Assembly: GCA_902492895.1 (NCBI GenBank)
Contig: CABUNG010000005.1
Span: 45,038 to 109,037 of the forward strand
Source: an uncultured Oscillospiraceae bacterium
Lineage (GTDB): Bacteria; Bacillota; Clostridia; Oscillospirales; Acutalibacteraceae
DNA length: 64,000 nt
Direction: 5' to 3'
In this document: positions 25,120 through 35,258 of the stretch, in pieces
Layout: each line of letters starts with the position of its first letter
How positions within the stretch are numbered: the first letter of the stretch is position 1
Notes under the pieces: generated by a model
Databases searched by the model: none
The model's input: only the letters and a program-made list of their open reading frames with translations
What the model was told of the DNA's origin: nothing
Program-made: the position numbers and the translations under genes

Positions 25120-26025
25120 TTATTTCATCAGCGTGACCATGACGGCCTTCTGCGCATGCAGACGGTTTTCCGCTTCGTCGAAGATCTCGTCCGCGTGGGC
25201 TTCGAAAACCTCGGCGGTGATTTCCTCCCCGCGGTGGGCGGGCAGGCAGTGCTGGACCATACAGCCGCTGCTCGCCGCGGCGAGCAGCTCGTCGTTTACC
25301 TGATAGCCCTTAAAGGCGATGCGGCGTTTTTCCGCTTCCCCCTCCTGGCCCATGGAGGCCCACACGTCGGTGAAGATCACATCCGCGCCGGCAGCGGCTT
25401 CCAGGCAGTTATCCGTCAGGGTGAAGGCATCGCCACAGCCTGCGGCGAAATCCAGCACCTCTTTCGCGGGACGATAGGCATCCGGACAAGCGACCGACAC
25501 CTTCATGCCGGTTTTAAGGCCCCCCACGATCAGGGAATTCGCCATGTTGTTGCCGTCCCCGATATAGGTCATCTTGAGCCCTTCGAGCGTCCCCTTGTGT
25601 TCCCGCACCGTCATCAGATCGGCGAGCACCTGGCAGGGATGGCAGAAGTCGGTCAGGCCGTTGATAATCGGAATGCTTCCGACCCGGGCGAGGGTTTCCA
25701 CCTCTTCCTGGGCAAAAGTCCGGATCATGATGCCGTCGAGATACCGGGACAGCACCCGGGCAGTGTCCTCGACCGGCTCTCCACGGCCGATCTGCAGGTC
25801 GTGGGAGGACAGGAACAGGCCGTATCCCCCGAGCTGGTAAATACCGGTTTCAAAGGACACCCGGGTGCGGGTGGAGGCCTTTTGGAAGATCATGCCGAGG
25901 GTTTTGCCAGCGAGAAGCGGGTGGCGGATGCCGTGCTTGAGCTCATACTTGAGCTGATCGGCCAGGTTGAGGATGCCCAGGATGTCGTCTTTCGAGAGAT
26001 CCAGCAATTTGAGCAGATGGTTCAT
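25120..26025 (-). CDS. argF: Ornithine carbamoyltransferase
   Basis: A 301-residue cytoplasmic enzyme that makes citrulline from ornithine and carbamoyl phosphate. The carbamoyl-phosphate site STRTRVSFE is at about residue 52, the family HPCQVLADLMT at about residue 130, the ornithine loop DVWASMGQE at about 228, and HCLPAHRGEEI at about 260. The length is normal. ATG 26025 follows AAAGGAG. It is the last gene of the arginine operon, 50 bases after argD, and is followed by the shared terminator. The biosynthetic role fits the operon; a catabolic ArcB role is unlikely here. Confidence 0.97.
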   Translation of the reverse strand: MNHLLKLLDLSKDDILGILNLADQLKYELKHGIRHPLLAGKTLGMIFQKASTRTRVSFETGIYQLGGYGLFLSSHDLQIGRGEPVEDTARVLSRYLDGIMIRTFAQEEVETLARVGSIPIINGLTDFCHPCQVLADLMTVREHKGTLEGLKMTYIGDGNNMANSLIVGGLKTGMKVSVACPDAYRPAKEVLDFAAGCGDAFTLTDNCLEAAAGADVIFTDVWASMGQEGEAEKRRIAFKGYQVNDELLAAASSGCMVQHCLPAHRGEEITAEVFEAHADEIFDEAENRLHAQKAVMVTLMK

Positions 26026-26075
26026 GGAGAACTCCTTTCTATACGTTGAGGATATTTTAGGTTGATATATACAGA

Positions 26076-27248
26076 TTACAGGGCGGATAAAACGGCTTCC
26101 AGCCGTTCGAGGCCCTGGTCCATCTCCTCTTTTGTGATATTCAGCGGGGGAAGGAGGCGGAGCAGCGTTTTCGCGGTGAGGATGAGAAGACCGGCCTGCA
26201 CGCAGCGGGCCGCGACGTCTTTGGCTTCGGCGCCGTCGAGCACCGCACCGAGCATCATGCCGAGACCCCGCACCTGCGCCACATGGGGCAGGGCCTCCAG
26301 GCGGGCCCGCAGGTAGGCGCCCTTTTCTTCCACTTCCGCGAGCAGGGCCGGGTCGGTCAGACGGGTGAGCATGTACCGCCCCGCGGCGCAGGCCACAGGA
26401 TTGCCGCCGAAGGTGGAACCGTGGGTGCCGGAGGACAGGACACTGCCGAGGGCCTCGGTGCAGAGGCAGGCGCCGATCGGCAGACCGCCGCCGAGGCCTT
26501 TGGCCAGAGTGACGACATCGGGACGGACATCCGCGTGTTCGCAGGCGAGGAATCGGCCGGTACGGCCGGCGCCGGTCTGCACTTCGTCAATGAGAAGCAG
26601 AACGTCCCGGTCGGAGCACAGCTCCCGCACACCCCGCAGGTAGGCGGGATCCAGCGGCATCACGCCGCCTTCCCCCTGCACGCATTCGAGGAGAACGGCG
26701 CAGACCGTGCCGTCCAGAACCTGCTCCATCGCGGCGAGATCGTTCGCGGGTAGATACCGGAAGCCCTCCGTAAAGGGATAGAAATACTGATGAAAGGCGG
26801 CCTGTCCCGTCGCGGCCAGGGTGGTCACGGTCCGGCCGTGAAAGGAGTTTTCCAAGGTGATGACGGTGCTGCGCCCCTCTCCGTATTTATCGAAGCTGTA
26901 TTTTCGGGCGAGCTTGAGGGCGCATTCGTTGGCTTCCGCGCCCGAATTGCACAAGAACACCCGCGCCATCCCCGCGGCGGCGCAGAGCTCTCTGGCAAAG
27001 GCGGTCTGGACCGGGTTGTCGTACAGGTTGGAGGTGTGCTGGAGCCGTGCGGCCTGCTTTCCAACGGCCTGCACCCAGCCGGGATCGCAATAGCCTAGGG
27101 CGTTGACCCCGATGCCGCTGCCGAAATCGATGTATTCTTTCCCGTTCGTGTCGATTGCCACGGCGCCGCGGCCGTGATCGAGCTCGACGGGGAACCGGCC
27201 GTAGGTCGGCATCAGGCCGCCGTCACCGGCGGAAAACGAAACGGACAT
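26076..27248 (-). CDS. argD: Acetylornithine aminotransferase
   Basis: A 390-residue PLP enzyme (class III aminotransferase) converting N-acetylglutamate semialdehyde and glutamate to N-acetylornithine and 2-oxoglutarate. Seen in order are IDFGSGIGVNALGYCDP, FLCNSGAEANECALKLARKY, SFHGRT, LLIDEVQTGAGRTG (the Asp contacts the PLP ring) and TLAKGLGGGLPIGA with the PLP lysine, then HGSTFGGNPVACAAG. ATG 27248 follows AAAGGAG. It lies between argB and argF in the operon. Confidence 0.96.
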   Translation of the reverse strand: MSVSFSAGDGGLMPTYGRFPVELDHGRGAVAIDTNGKEYIDFGSGIGVNALGYCDPGWVQAVGKQAARLQHTSNLYDNPVQTAFARELCAAAGMARVFLCNSGAEANECALKLARKYSFDKYGEGRSTVITLENSFHGRTVTTLAATGQAAFHQYFYPFTEGFRYLPANDLAAMEQVLDGTVCAVLLECVQGEGGVMPLDPAYLRGVRELCSDRDVLLLIDEVQTGAGRTGRFLACEHADVRPDVVTLAKGLGGGLPIGACLCTEALGSVLSSGTHGSTFGGNPVACAAGRYMLTRLTDPALLAEVEEKGAYLRARLEALPHVAQVRGLGMMLGAVLDGAEAKDVAARCVQAGLLILTAKTLLRLLPPLNITKEEMDQGLERLEAVLSAL

Positions 27249-27284
27249 GTGAACAACTCCTTTATATAACCGGCACCGGGTCCC

Positions 27285-28139
27285 TTACAGGAACATGGTG
27301 CCGATGCCTTCGTCGGTGAGCATTTCGATGAGGATGGAATGAGGAATCCGGCCGTCGATGATATGGGTGCGTCGGACACCGCGGCGGACCGCTTCGACGC
27401 AGCAGTCGATTTTTGGAATCATGCCGCCTGTGATGATGCCCTGATGTTTGAGATGGGGCACCTCGCTGACCTGCACGACGGAAATCAGCGAATCCTCATC
27501 GTCCTTATCCCGCAGAAGGCCGCGGACGTCGGTCATCAGGACCAGCTTTTCCGCCCCCAGAGCGGCGGCGATCTGGGCGGCGGCGATGTCGGCGTTGATG
27601 TTGTAGGTCTCGCCGTCCTCGCCCGCGGCGATGGTGGCCACGACCGGGATGGTGTCGTTGTCGAGGCTGGTGCGGATGAGGGTGACGTTGACGTGGGTGA
27701 TGTCGCCCACAAAACCGAGGTCCTGTTCCGTATGGCGGACGGCCTTGATCATGCCGCCGTCCAGGCCGCACAGACCGATCGCCCGGCCGCCGTGGGCCTC
27801 GAGCTGCTGCACCAGACTTTTATTGACCTTGCCCGCGAGAACCATCTCGACGACGTCCATCGTTTCCTTGTCGGTATAGCGCAGGCCGCCCACAAAGCGG
27901 GATTCCTTGCCGAGCTTTTTCAGCATAGCGTTGATTTCGGGGCCTCCTCCATGCACCAGCACCACCCGGATGCCAACCGTGGAAAGAAGCACCATGTCCT
28001 GCATGACCGCGGCCTTGAGCTCGTCGCTGATCATGGCGTTGCCGCCGTATTTAATGACGACGGTTTTGCCCGCGTATTGTTTGATGTAGGGCAGGGCCTG
28101 GGTGAGGACCCGGGCTCTGTCAGGAGTGGAAATGTTCAT
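27285..28139 (-). CDS. argB: Acetylglutamate kinase
   Basis: A 284-residue amino-acid kinase that phosphorylates N-acetylglutamate with ATP. KTVVIKYGGNAM carries the phosphate-binding lysine, VLVHGGGPEINAML the glycine-rich loop, and ESRFVGGLRYTDKETMDVVEMVLAGKVNK the acetylglutamate site. YNINADIAAAQIAAAL and LVLMTDVRGLL follow. The N-terminal 25 residues (RARVLTQALPYIKQYAGK) form the extra helix found in arginine-inhibited hexameric forms, so feedback inhibition by arginine is likely (inference). ATG 28139 follows GAGGAT. Confidence 0.97.
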   Translation of the reverse strand: MNISTPDRARVLTQALPYIKQYAGKTVVIKYGGNAMISDELKAAVMQDMVLLSTVGIRVVLVHGGGPEINAMLKKLGKESRFVGGLRYTDKETMDVVEMVLAGKVNKSLVQQLEAHGGRAIGLCGLDGGMIKAVRHTEQDLGFVGDITHVNVTLIRTSLDNDTIPVVATIAAGEDGETYNINADIAAAQIAAALGAEKLVLMTDVRGLLRDKDDEDSLISVVQVSEVPHLKHQGIITGGMIPKIDCCVEAVRRGVRRTHIIDGRIPHSILIEMLTDEGIGTMFL

Positions 28140-28204
28140 AGCAAAAATCCTCTTTATTTCAAAATCGGGGAAACGAGTGTCGTGGATCGGGAATCCTGCT
28201 TGTG

Positions 28205-29422
28205 TCAGCTGCGGTAGTCCCCGTTGATTTTCACATAATCATAGGTCAGATCACAGCCCCAGGCGCAGGCGGAGGCGTCGCCGTCGTGCAGGCGGATATC
28301 CACGGTGATCTCGGGTAGGGTCAGGATGGTTTTGGCCTTGTCTTCGTCAAACGGGATGCCCGCGCCGTTTCGGCAGACGTCGATCCGCCCGGCGCTCGAT
28401 TCAAATGCCACGTCCACGCCCTGGACGTCCACCTTGGCGCCCGAATACCCGATGGCGCAGAGCACCCGGCCCCAGTTGGCGTCGGCCCCGAATATGGCGG
28501 CCTTGAGCAGAGAGGAACCTGCGACGGCCCTGGCGGCCGTTCTGGCATCCTCACGTGTGGCGCCGCCGTGGACCTGGACCTCCAGCAGCCGGGTCGCCCC
28601 TTCGCCGTCCGCGGCCAGAGCGCGGACAATGGCGGCGCATAAAGTCCGCAGCGCCCCGCAGAAGGCGTCGTAATCGGCGCTTTTTTCGGTAATCAGCGAA
28701 TTTTCCGCGGCGCCGTTTGCCAGCAGAGCCACAGTGTCGTTGGTGGAGGTGTCCCCGTCGACCGTGAGCATATTGAAGGTGTCCCCTACCACATCGAGGA
28801 GCGCCTCGTGCAGCAGCGTGGGGGTGATGGCCGCGTCGGTGGTCAGAAAGCAGAGCATGGTGGCCATATTCGGCGCGATCATCCCGCTGCCCTTGGCGAT
28901 GCCGCCGAGAGTGCAGGTCTTCCCGCTCGCCCGGAAGGTCACGGCGAACTCTTTTTTTCGGGTGTCGGTGGTCATGATAGCCTCGGCAGCCTCCGCACTG
29001 CCGCTCGCGGACAGAGAGGCGGCCAGGGCCGGCATGGCGGCGGCAATGGGCTCCAGGGGCAGGGATGGGCCGATGACACCGGTGGAAGCCGGAAGCACGT
29101 CGGATGCGTCGATTCCAAGAGCGTCCGCTGCCAGACGGCACATCGCTTCCGCGGTTTCGAGACCGTCCGCGGCGCAGGTGTTGGCGATGCCGCTGTTGCA
29201 GACAATCGCACGGGCCGTGCCGTTTTCGAGATGCCGCTTGGTGATCGTCAGAGGCGCTCCCTTGACGAGATTCCGGGTATAGACCGCGGCGGCCGCGGCC
29301 GGCCGGTCGGAGACGATCAGGGCGAGGTCCCGCTTGCTCCGGTTTTTCCGGATCCCGCAGTGTACGCCCCCGGCGATGAAGCCCTTGGCGGCGGTAACGC
29401 CGCCCTCGATAAAGGTGGTCAT
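28205..29422 (-). CDS. argJ: Bifunctional glutamate N-acetyltransferase / N-acetylglutamate synthase
   Basis: A 405-residue self-cleaving enzyme that moves acetyl from N-acetylornithine to glutamate and, in the bifunctional form, also uses acetyl-CoA. The cleavage site is in GSGMIAPNMATMLCF, where the Thr of MAT becomes the N-terminal nucleophile of the beta chain. VDGDTSTNDTV and FGADANWGRVLCAIGYSG are further family marks. The start is uncertain: the frame opens at 29470, ATG 29431 is only 3 bases from AGGAG, and ATG 29422 (12 bases) gives the family-like beginning MTTFIEGGVTAAKGF. I chose the last. Its presence means arginine is made by the acetyl-recycling route. Confidence 0.95.
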   Translation of the reverse strand: MTTFIEGGVTAAKGFIAGGVHCGIRKNRSKRDLALIVSDRPAAAAAVYTRNLVKGAPLTITKRHLENGTARAIVCNSGIANTCAADGLETAEAMCRLAADALGIDASDVLPASTGVIGPSLPLEPIAAAMPALAASLSASGSAEAAEAIMTTDTRKKEFAVTFRASGKTCTLGGIAKGSGMIAPNMATMLCFLTTDAAITPTLLHEALLDVVGDTFNMLTVDGDTSTNDTVALLANGAAENSLITEKSADYDAFCGALRTLCAAIVRALAADGEGATRLLEVQVHGGATREDARTAARAVAGSSLLKAAIFGADANWGRVLCAIGYSGAKVDVQGVDVAFESSAGRIDVCRNGAGIPFDEDKAKTILTLPEITVDIRLHDGDASACAWGCDLTYDYVKINGDYRS

Positions 29423-29456
29423 GGTTGTCATCAGCTCCTGTTTTACTGGAGAAAAT

Positions 29457-30149
29457 TTACGGCTTTTCATTCAAAGCCGGTTGTTCCACGGTATTGAAAT
29501 CCGATTTCGGCTGTCCGGCCGCCGCTGGTTTCGCGCCCGGCCATTTGCGGATACAGGCGAGCAGCAGGCAGTAGGATACGGCCGAAAGGAGGGTGTCTTT
29601 AAGCAGCTTCAGCAGGCTGGGAGCTACCTGGATCTCGATCACAGACGGTGCCTGACCAAAACCGTAGAGCAGTCTTACCAGCCCGGCCGCCGCCGTCAAA
29701 GCCACCAATACCAGCGCCACCGCCCATTCCCGGCCTTTTAAGAGCCGGTAAAGGAGTTTGGCCAGCACAAAGGTTATCCCCCCCCACAACAGCAGGGTCA
29801 GCAGCATGAGGGCGGCGTATCCGAGGCCGCCCTGACGCAGGGAGGGCCAAAGCGTCACCACCTGCCAGAACAGCAGAAGAAAATAGGCCAGCAGGACCGG
29901 TTTGATCCAGCAGCGGATGGCGATCACCCCCAGCGCCGCGCTGCTCAGGGTGAAGCAGGCGGAGGATAGGACAGACAGCACCGCTTTTAAGCCGGACGCA
30001 CCCGCCGCCGGATCCTGAAACCGCCAGAGAGGCTCAAGACCCATAGATTGGGAACTGAGCGATGTGACGAGTATTCCCAAGACCGAAAAGAGCGCCCAAC
30101 AGCCGAGCAAAAACCAGTATTCGCGTGTAAATCCCTTTTTCACAGCCAT
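29457..30149 (-). CDS. Small polytopic membrane protein in the arginine operon (paralogue 1)
   Basis: A 230-residue protein of unknown function with six hydrophobic helices (for example CWALFSVLGILVTSL, LSSACFTLSSAALGVIAI, LLAYFLLLFWQVV, AALMLLTLLLWGGITF). A basic pair of motifs, LLYRLLKGREWAVAL, follows the fourth helix, and the C-terminal tail is hydrophilic (KPAAAGQPKSDFN). ATG 30149 follows AGGAGAGG. Its fold and the xLLKGRxxxAL motif are repeated in the next gene upstream, so the two are probably paralogues. It sits between argC and argJ in the same direction and its end overlaps the open frame ahead of argJ, so it is co-transcribed with arginine genes. A transporter or accessory role is only a guess. 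Confidence 0.75.
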   Translation of the reverse strand: MAVKKGFTREYWFLLGCWALFSVLGILVTSLSSQSMGLEPLWRFQDPAAGASGLKAVLSVLSSACFTLSSAALGVIAIRCWIKPVLLAYFLLLFWQVVTLWPSLRQGGLGYAALMLLTLLLWGGITFVLAKLLYRLLKGREWAVALVLVALTAAAGLVRLLYGFGQAPSVIEIQVAPSLLKLLKDTLLSAVSYCLLLACIRKWPGAKPAAAGQPKSDFNTVEQPALNEKP

Positions 30150-30211
30150 ACCCCTCTCCTATTATGATCCACCGGTGCGGTATGCCGCCCGCCCGGTAAC
30201 GTCCCGTGGTT

Positions 30212-30874
30212 TCAATCCAAACCTTCCCACGATGCGCCAGCCGATTCGGAAGCCGCCTTCCAGATGTTTGATGCGGGGGCGCGGGAAAAACGGGAATAAA
30301 TAACCCAATCCAGGAAAAGAAAGGTGGCAATGGAGCCGGCCAGAGTCAACAGATTCGGCAGCAGCATGTCGAAAACCGTATGTCGATTCAGCATGTTTAG
30401 GCTGTGAAGCTGCCGCCAGATCGGCAGCTGGGTCGGGATCTGTATCAGGAGGTACAGGATGGCCAGAATCAGCAGGGCGATCCTGTACCGCCCCTTAAGC
30501 ATACGGACAAGGACGATGCCGAACCCATACACCAGAAGGAGGCCGGCCAGGCAGAGGGCCATATAGGCGGCACTGGTTTGATAGGTGCGCGTCAGCAGGA
30601 CCGACAGGACACTGCCCCCGGCCAGGACGGGCAGCGCCGAGACAAACGGCAGGAACCGAAACCGGAGCAGGATCATCATCAGTGCCGCCAGAGCGACGGC
30701 CTTGAGCAGCAGCCCGCTAACCCGCAGCGGGGTTTTCAGAAACCAAACCTGACTGAGACATCCCTCTATAAGAACCGCCAGCAGAGCGAAGAGGAGCAGA
30801 GACAGAGCAAGCAGCCCCATCAGGATCCAATAGATCCGGCCGAAAGATAACCTGTCCCGGTAGAAACGCGTCAT
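30212..30874 (-). CDS. Small polytopic membrane protein in the arginine operon (paralogue 2)
   Basis: A 220-residue protein with about six membrane helices (IYWILMGLLALSLLLFALLA, LLKAVALAALMMILL, MALCLAGLLLVYGFGIVLV, ALLILAILYLLIQI, LLTLAGSIATFLFLDWVIY). VRMLKGRYRIALLIL stands where the neighbour has YRLLKGREWAVALVL, and the helix order agrees, so tandem duplication is likely. No family is recognised. ATG 30874 follows a perfect AAGGAGG. It lies between argC (51 bases upstream) and its paralogue, fully inside the arginine operon. Confidence 0.75.
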   Translation of the reverse strand: MTRFYRDRLSFGRIYWILMGLLALSLLLFALLAVLIEGCLSQVWFLKTPLRVSGLLLKAVALAALMMILLRFRFLPFVSALPVLAGGSVLSVLLTRTYQTSAAYMALCLAGLLLVYGFGIVLVRMLKGRYRIALLILAILYLLIQIPTQLPIWRQLHSLNMLNRHTVFDMLLPNLLTLAGSIATFLFLDWVIYSRFSRAPASNIWKAASESAGASWEGLD

Positions 30875-30925
30875 GTCGAAACCTCCTTAGCCGCATTCGG
30901 ATGTTCGCCATTTCTTTATTCTAAA

Positions 30926-31960
30926 CTAAAAGGAAAGCGGAGCCATGCCGAGGCCCGCATCCTCAGGCAGAGCGAAGAGCAGATTGGCGTTCTGTATGGC
31001 CTGGCCGGCCGCGCCCTTGACCATGTTGTCGATCACGGAGGTGACGATCAGCAGGCCGGTATGGGGATCGGTGTAGAGCTGGATATCGCAGTAATTGGAG
31101 GCCCGCACGCTGCGGATGTTGACCCCCTCCCCCTCCGGGAGCAGACGGACAAACCGTTCGTCTGCATAGGCGTCCTCATACGCCCGGCGCACCTGCTCGA
31201 AAGACACGCCCGGCTTCAGACGGGCGTAGATGGTGGAGAGGATGCCTCGGTTGACCGGGAGCAGATGGGGTACAAACGTCACGGTGACCGGGCGGCCTGC
31301 CATTTTGGACAGGGTCTGCTCGATCTCGGGCGTGTGGCGGTGACTCGCCACCTTATAGGCGGAAAACGCCTCGTTGCAGTCCGGGAAATGGGTGGTCTGG
31401 GAGAGGCCGCGGCCCGCGCCGGTCGTGCCCGATTTGGAATCGATGACGAGTCCGTCCGTTTCGACGAATCCCCCGCGCAGGGCGGGTGCCAGGCCGAGGG
31501 CCACGCTCGTCGGGTAGCATCCGGGATTGCCGATGAGGGTGGTTTGTTTGATTTCCTCCCGGAACAGCTCGGGCAGGCCGTAGACCGCCTTTTTATGAAG
31601 GGCGGGATAGAGCGCCTCGCAGCCGTACCACTGCTGATACACGTCCGGATCGTCCAAGCGGAAATCGGCACCGAGATCGATGAATTTTTTTCCGGCCGCG
31701 TCGCAGGCGGCCGCCGTCTCCTGCGACAGTCCGTGGGGCAGCGCCGCAAAGACGAGATCGCTTTTTTCCACCACGGTCCCGGCCGATTCACAGGGACGGT
31801 CGCACAGTTCCCGCAGGGCGGGATAGACTGCCGAGAGGGGTTTTCCCTCGAACGATACCGAACTGATCGCGGCGATTTCGAAATCGGGATGACCGAGCAG
31901 GAGGCGGACGAGCTCGACGCCGGCGTAGCCGGTCGCGCCGATGATGCCGGCTTTGATCAT
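30926..31960 (-). CDS. argC: N-acetyl-gamma-glutamyl-phosphate reductase
   Basis: A 344-residue NADPH-dependent reductase making N-acetylglutamate semialdehyde. ATG 31960 after GAGGTGAT is the start (the frame opens at 31984). The Rossmann motif is KAGIIGATGYAGVELVRLL, the catalytic Cys lies in GNPGCYPT at about residue 145, and HTPEIEQTL with PHLLPVNRGILSTIYARL completes the type 1 family signature. It follows argH and precedes the two membrane paralogues. Confidence 0.97.
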   Translation of the reverse strand: MIKAGIIGATGYAGVELVRLLLGHPDFEIAAISSVSFEGKPLSAVYPALRELCDRPCESAGTVVEKSDLVFAALPHGLSQETAAACDAAGKKFIDLGADFRLDDPDVYQQWYGCEALYPALHKKAVYGLPELFREEIKQTTLIGNPGCYPTSVALGLAPALRGGFVETDGLVIDSKSGTTGAGRGLSQTTHFPDCNEAFSAYKVASHRHTPEIEQTLSKMAGRPVTVTFVPHLLPVNRGILSTIYARLKPGVSFEQVRRAYEDAYADERFVRLLPEGEGVNIRSVRASNYCDIQLYTDPHTGLLIVTSVIDNMVKGAAGQAIQNANLLFALPEDAGLGMAPLSF

Positions 31961-32116
31961 GGATATCACCTCAGTTTTAATCATGGAGGATCGGGATTTG
32001 ATACCTGCGGGCTATTCCGGAGAAGGAAGGAGGGACATGCCGTCTGTCTCTCCGGGACGAGCACCGCCGCACGTGAAACGGGCGGCTGAGGCATCGGCTC
32101 AGCCAAGCCTCGGGTT

Positions 32117-33499
<1,383 letters not shown>

Positions 33500-33583
33500 G
33501 GCGGGACCTCCTTTTCGGATATAAAAAACGGGCAGGCCGCGCCCGGATGCCGTGGGCCGGCCCGGACGCGGCGAATAATCGAT

Positions 33584-34807
33584 TTACAGGCCCTGTTTCT
33601 GCTTCTTCATCGCCTGAACTTTGATCGGCAGGCCGAAGAGGTTGATGAAGCCCTGGCTGTCCATCTGATCGTATACGTGATCCTCGTCGAAGGTGGCGAT
33701 TTCCTCATCGTAGAGAGAGTACGGAGAGGACAGGGAGGCGAGAATCATATTGCCCTTGTAGAGCTTGAGCTTCACGTCACCGGTGACGGTCTCCTGGGTG
33801 GAATCCACAAAGGCAGACAGGGCCTCCCGCAGGGGAGTGAACCACTGGCCGTAGTACACCAGTTCCGAGAACTTGCCCGCGACCATCTGCTGCTTGTAAT
33901 GCTGGGTATCCCGGTCAAGGCAGAGGGTTTCGAGGGCTTCGTGGGCCTTGTAGAGGATGGTGCCGCCGGGGGTTTCATACACGCCCCGGCTCTTCATCCC
34001 GACCAGCCGGTTTTCCACCATATCCACGATGCCGATGCCGTTTTCCCCGCCGAGCTTGTTGAGCGTTTCAACGATGGCGACGCCATCCATTTTTTGGCCG
34101 TCGATGGCGGTGGGGATGCCCTTGTCAAAGGAGATGGTGACATAGGTGGCCTTGTCGGGGGCCTTCTCGGGGGAGACGCCCATTTCCAAAATGGCGTCGT
34201 AATCCGGTTCATTGGCCGGGTCCTCGAGGTCCAGGCCCTCGTGAGAGAGGTGCCAGAGATTCTTATCCTTGGAATAGTTGGTCTCTCTCGTGATATTGAG
34301 CGGGATGCCATGTGCCTCGGCGTAGTCGATTTCCTCCTCCCGGGACTTGAGATCCCAGATCCGCCAGGGGGCGATGATCTTCATCTGAGGAGCGAAAGCT
34401 TTGATGGCGAGCTCAAACCGGACCTGGTCGTTGCCTTTGCCGGTGCAGCCGTGGCAGATGGCGTCCGCGCCCTCGGCCAGCGCGATCTCGACGATCCGTT
34501 TCGCGATGATCGGCCGGGCAAACGAGGTGCCGAGCAGGTACTGGTTTTCGTACACGGCCCCGGCTTTGACGGTGGGGAATATGTAGTCTTCGACAAAGAT
34601 TTTCCGTAGATCTTCGATATACAGCTTAGAGGCACCGGTCTTCTTGGCCTTTTCCTCCAGACCCGAGAGCTCCTTGCCCTGGCCCACATCGGCGGCCACG
34701 GCGATTACCTCGCAGTTGTCGTAGTTTTCTTTCAGCCATGGAATGATGATGGAGGTATCGAGGCCGCCCGAATAGGCCAGAACCACTTTTTTAATCTGGT
34801 TGCTCAT
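33584..34807 (-). CDS. argG: Argininosuccinate synthase
   Basis: A 407-residue ATP-pyrophosphatase-type ligase joining citrulline and aspartate. ATG 34807 after AAGGGAG is the start (the frame opens at 34843). The ATP loop AYSGGLDTSIIIPWL is at about residue 10. CHGCTGKGNDQVRFE, APWRIWDLKSREEEIDYA and the long citrulline/aspartate site follow. The C-terminal helix is present. It is the first gene of the operon, under the promoter at 34867-34895, and is therefore the direct target of arginine-dependent control. Confidence 0.98.
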   Translation of the reverse strand: MSNQIKKVVLAYSGGLDTSIIIPWLKENYDNCEVIAVAADVGQGKELSGLEEKAKKTGASKLYIEDLRKIFVEDYIFPTVKAGAVYENQYLLGTSFARPIIAKRIVEIALAEGADAICHGCTGKGNDQVRFELAIKAFAPQMKIIAPWRIWDLKSREEEIDYAEAHGIPLNITRETNYSKDKNLWHLSHEGLDLEDPANEPDYDAILEMGVSPEKAPDKATYVTISFDKGIPTAIDGQKMDGVAIVETLNKLGGENGIGIVDMVENRLVGMKSRGVYETPGGTILYKAHEALETLCLDRDTQHYKQQMVAGKFSELVYYGQWFTPLREALSAFVDSTQETVTGDVKLKLYKGNMILASLSSPYSLYDEEIATFDEDHVYDQMDSQGFINLFGLPIKVQAMKKQKQGL

Positions 34808-34866
34808 TGTCCGAACTCCCTTTCTGTATGGCGGGACAGGCATCTGTCCGTTGTTGTACTGGACTT

Positions 34867-34895
34867 ATTATACGCACCCGGACAGGGTTTTGCAA
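34867..34895 (-). promoter_or_regulatory. Promoter of the arginine operon
   Basis: On the minus strand, TTGCAA (34895-34890), a 17-base spacer and TATAAT (34872-34867), about 60 bases before the argG start. The weaker palindrome GCATATTTATGC lies directly upstream of the -35. Confidence 0.82.
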
Positions 34896-34905
34896 GAGGA
34901 TACGG

Positions 34906-34919
34906 CGCATATTTATGCT
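34906..34919. promoter_or_regulatory. Possible weak ARG box next to the argG promoter
   Basis: An imperfect palindrome, CGCATATTTATGCT, 11 bases upstream of the -35 box. It shares G, AT, four A/T, AT and C with the ARG consensus TGAATWWWWATTCA but differs in the outer arms. Confidence 0.4.
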
Positions 34920-35006
34920 AAATGCGGAAAATTTGTCATCCTGCCGAAAGAGCGGGACGGCGAACCGAGATACTGGAAGATTCGCACAAGAGACATACAC
35001 GTATAA

Positions 35007-35022
35007 TTGAATAAATATTCAA
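35007..35022. promoter_or_regulatory. Perfect ARG-box palindrome (ArgR/AhrC operator)
   Basis: The sequence TTGAATAAATATTCAA is a 16-base perfect palindrome apart from its AAAT centre and matches the consensus TGAATWWWWATTCA at every position. It lies about 110 bases upstream of the argG -35, so it would act with the weaker box by looping or cooperativity. No argR gene is in the window. Confidence 0.7.
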
Positions 35023-35141
35023 TATCGCATGTATATCGTATGGGAGGTCTTTTCCGTGCGAGGGGAAATATGGAAATCTATTATTGTCATGAAAAATGCG
35101 GAAATTTGTGGCGGAACCCACACATTCCAATGTGGAAATAA

Positions 35142-35170
35142 TTGATAATTACTTGGACGCCGTATATAAT
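35142..35170 (+). promoter_or_regulatory. Promoter of the small membrane-protein pair
   Basis: TTGATA (35142-35147), a 17-base spacer and TATAAT (35165-35170), about 90 bases ahead of the ATG at 35259. Confidence 0.7.
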
Positions 35171-35258
35171 TAACCTAAACATGAGCGTAAATCGCGTTAT
35201 GCGGGAGTCACATGTACGCTGGAGCGGGGAAATGACGGAAAACAAGGAGGGATCGCGC

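Larger units (their letters stand above)
34808..35258. other. 451-base divergent control region between the arginine operon and the small membrane proteins
   Basis: There is no gene; the open frames here lack ribosome sites. It holds the argG promoter, two ARG-box-like palindromes and a promoter for the plus-strand membrane-protein gene, all listed separately. The middle (35023-35140) is AT-rich with a small CACATT/AATGTG palindrome and nothing else I can name. Confidence 0.6.

Noticed and set aside
28808..29497. A plus-strand open frame opposite argJ, and similar ones opposite argB and argF
   Set aside because: Antisense shadows of well-recognised enzymes, without ribosome sites or plausible composition.
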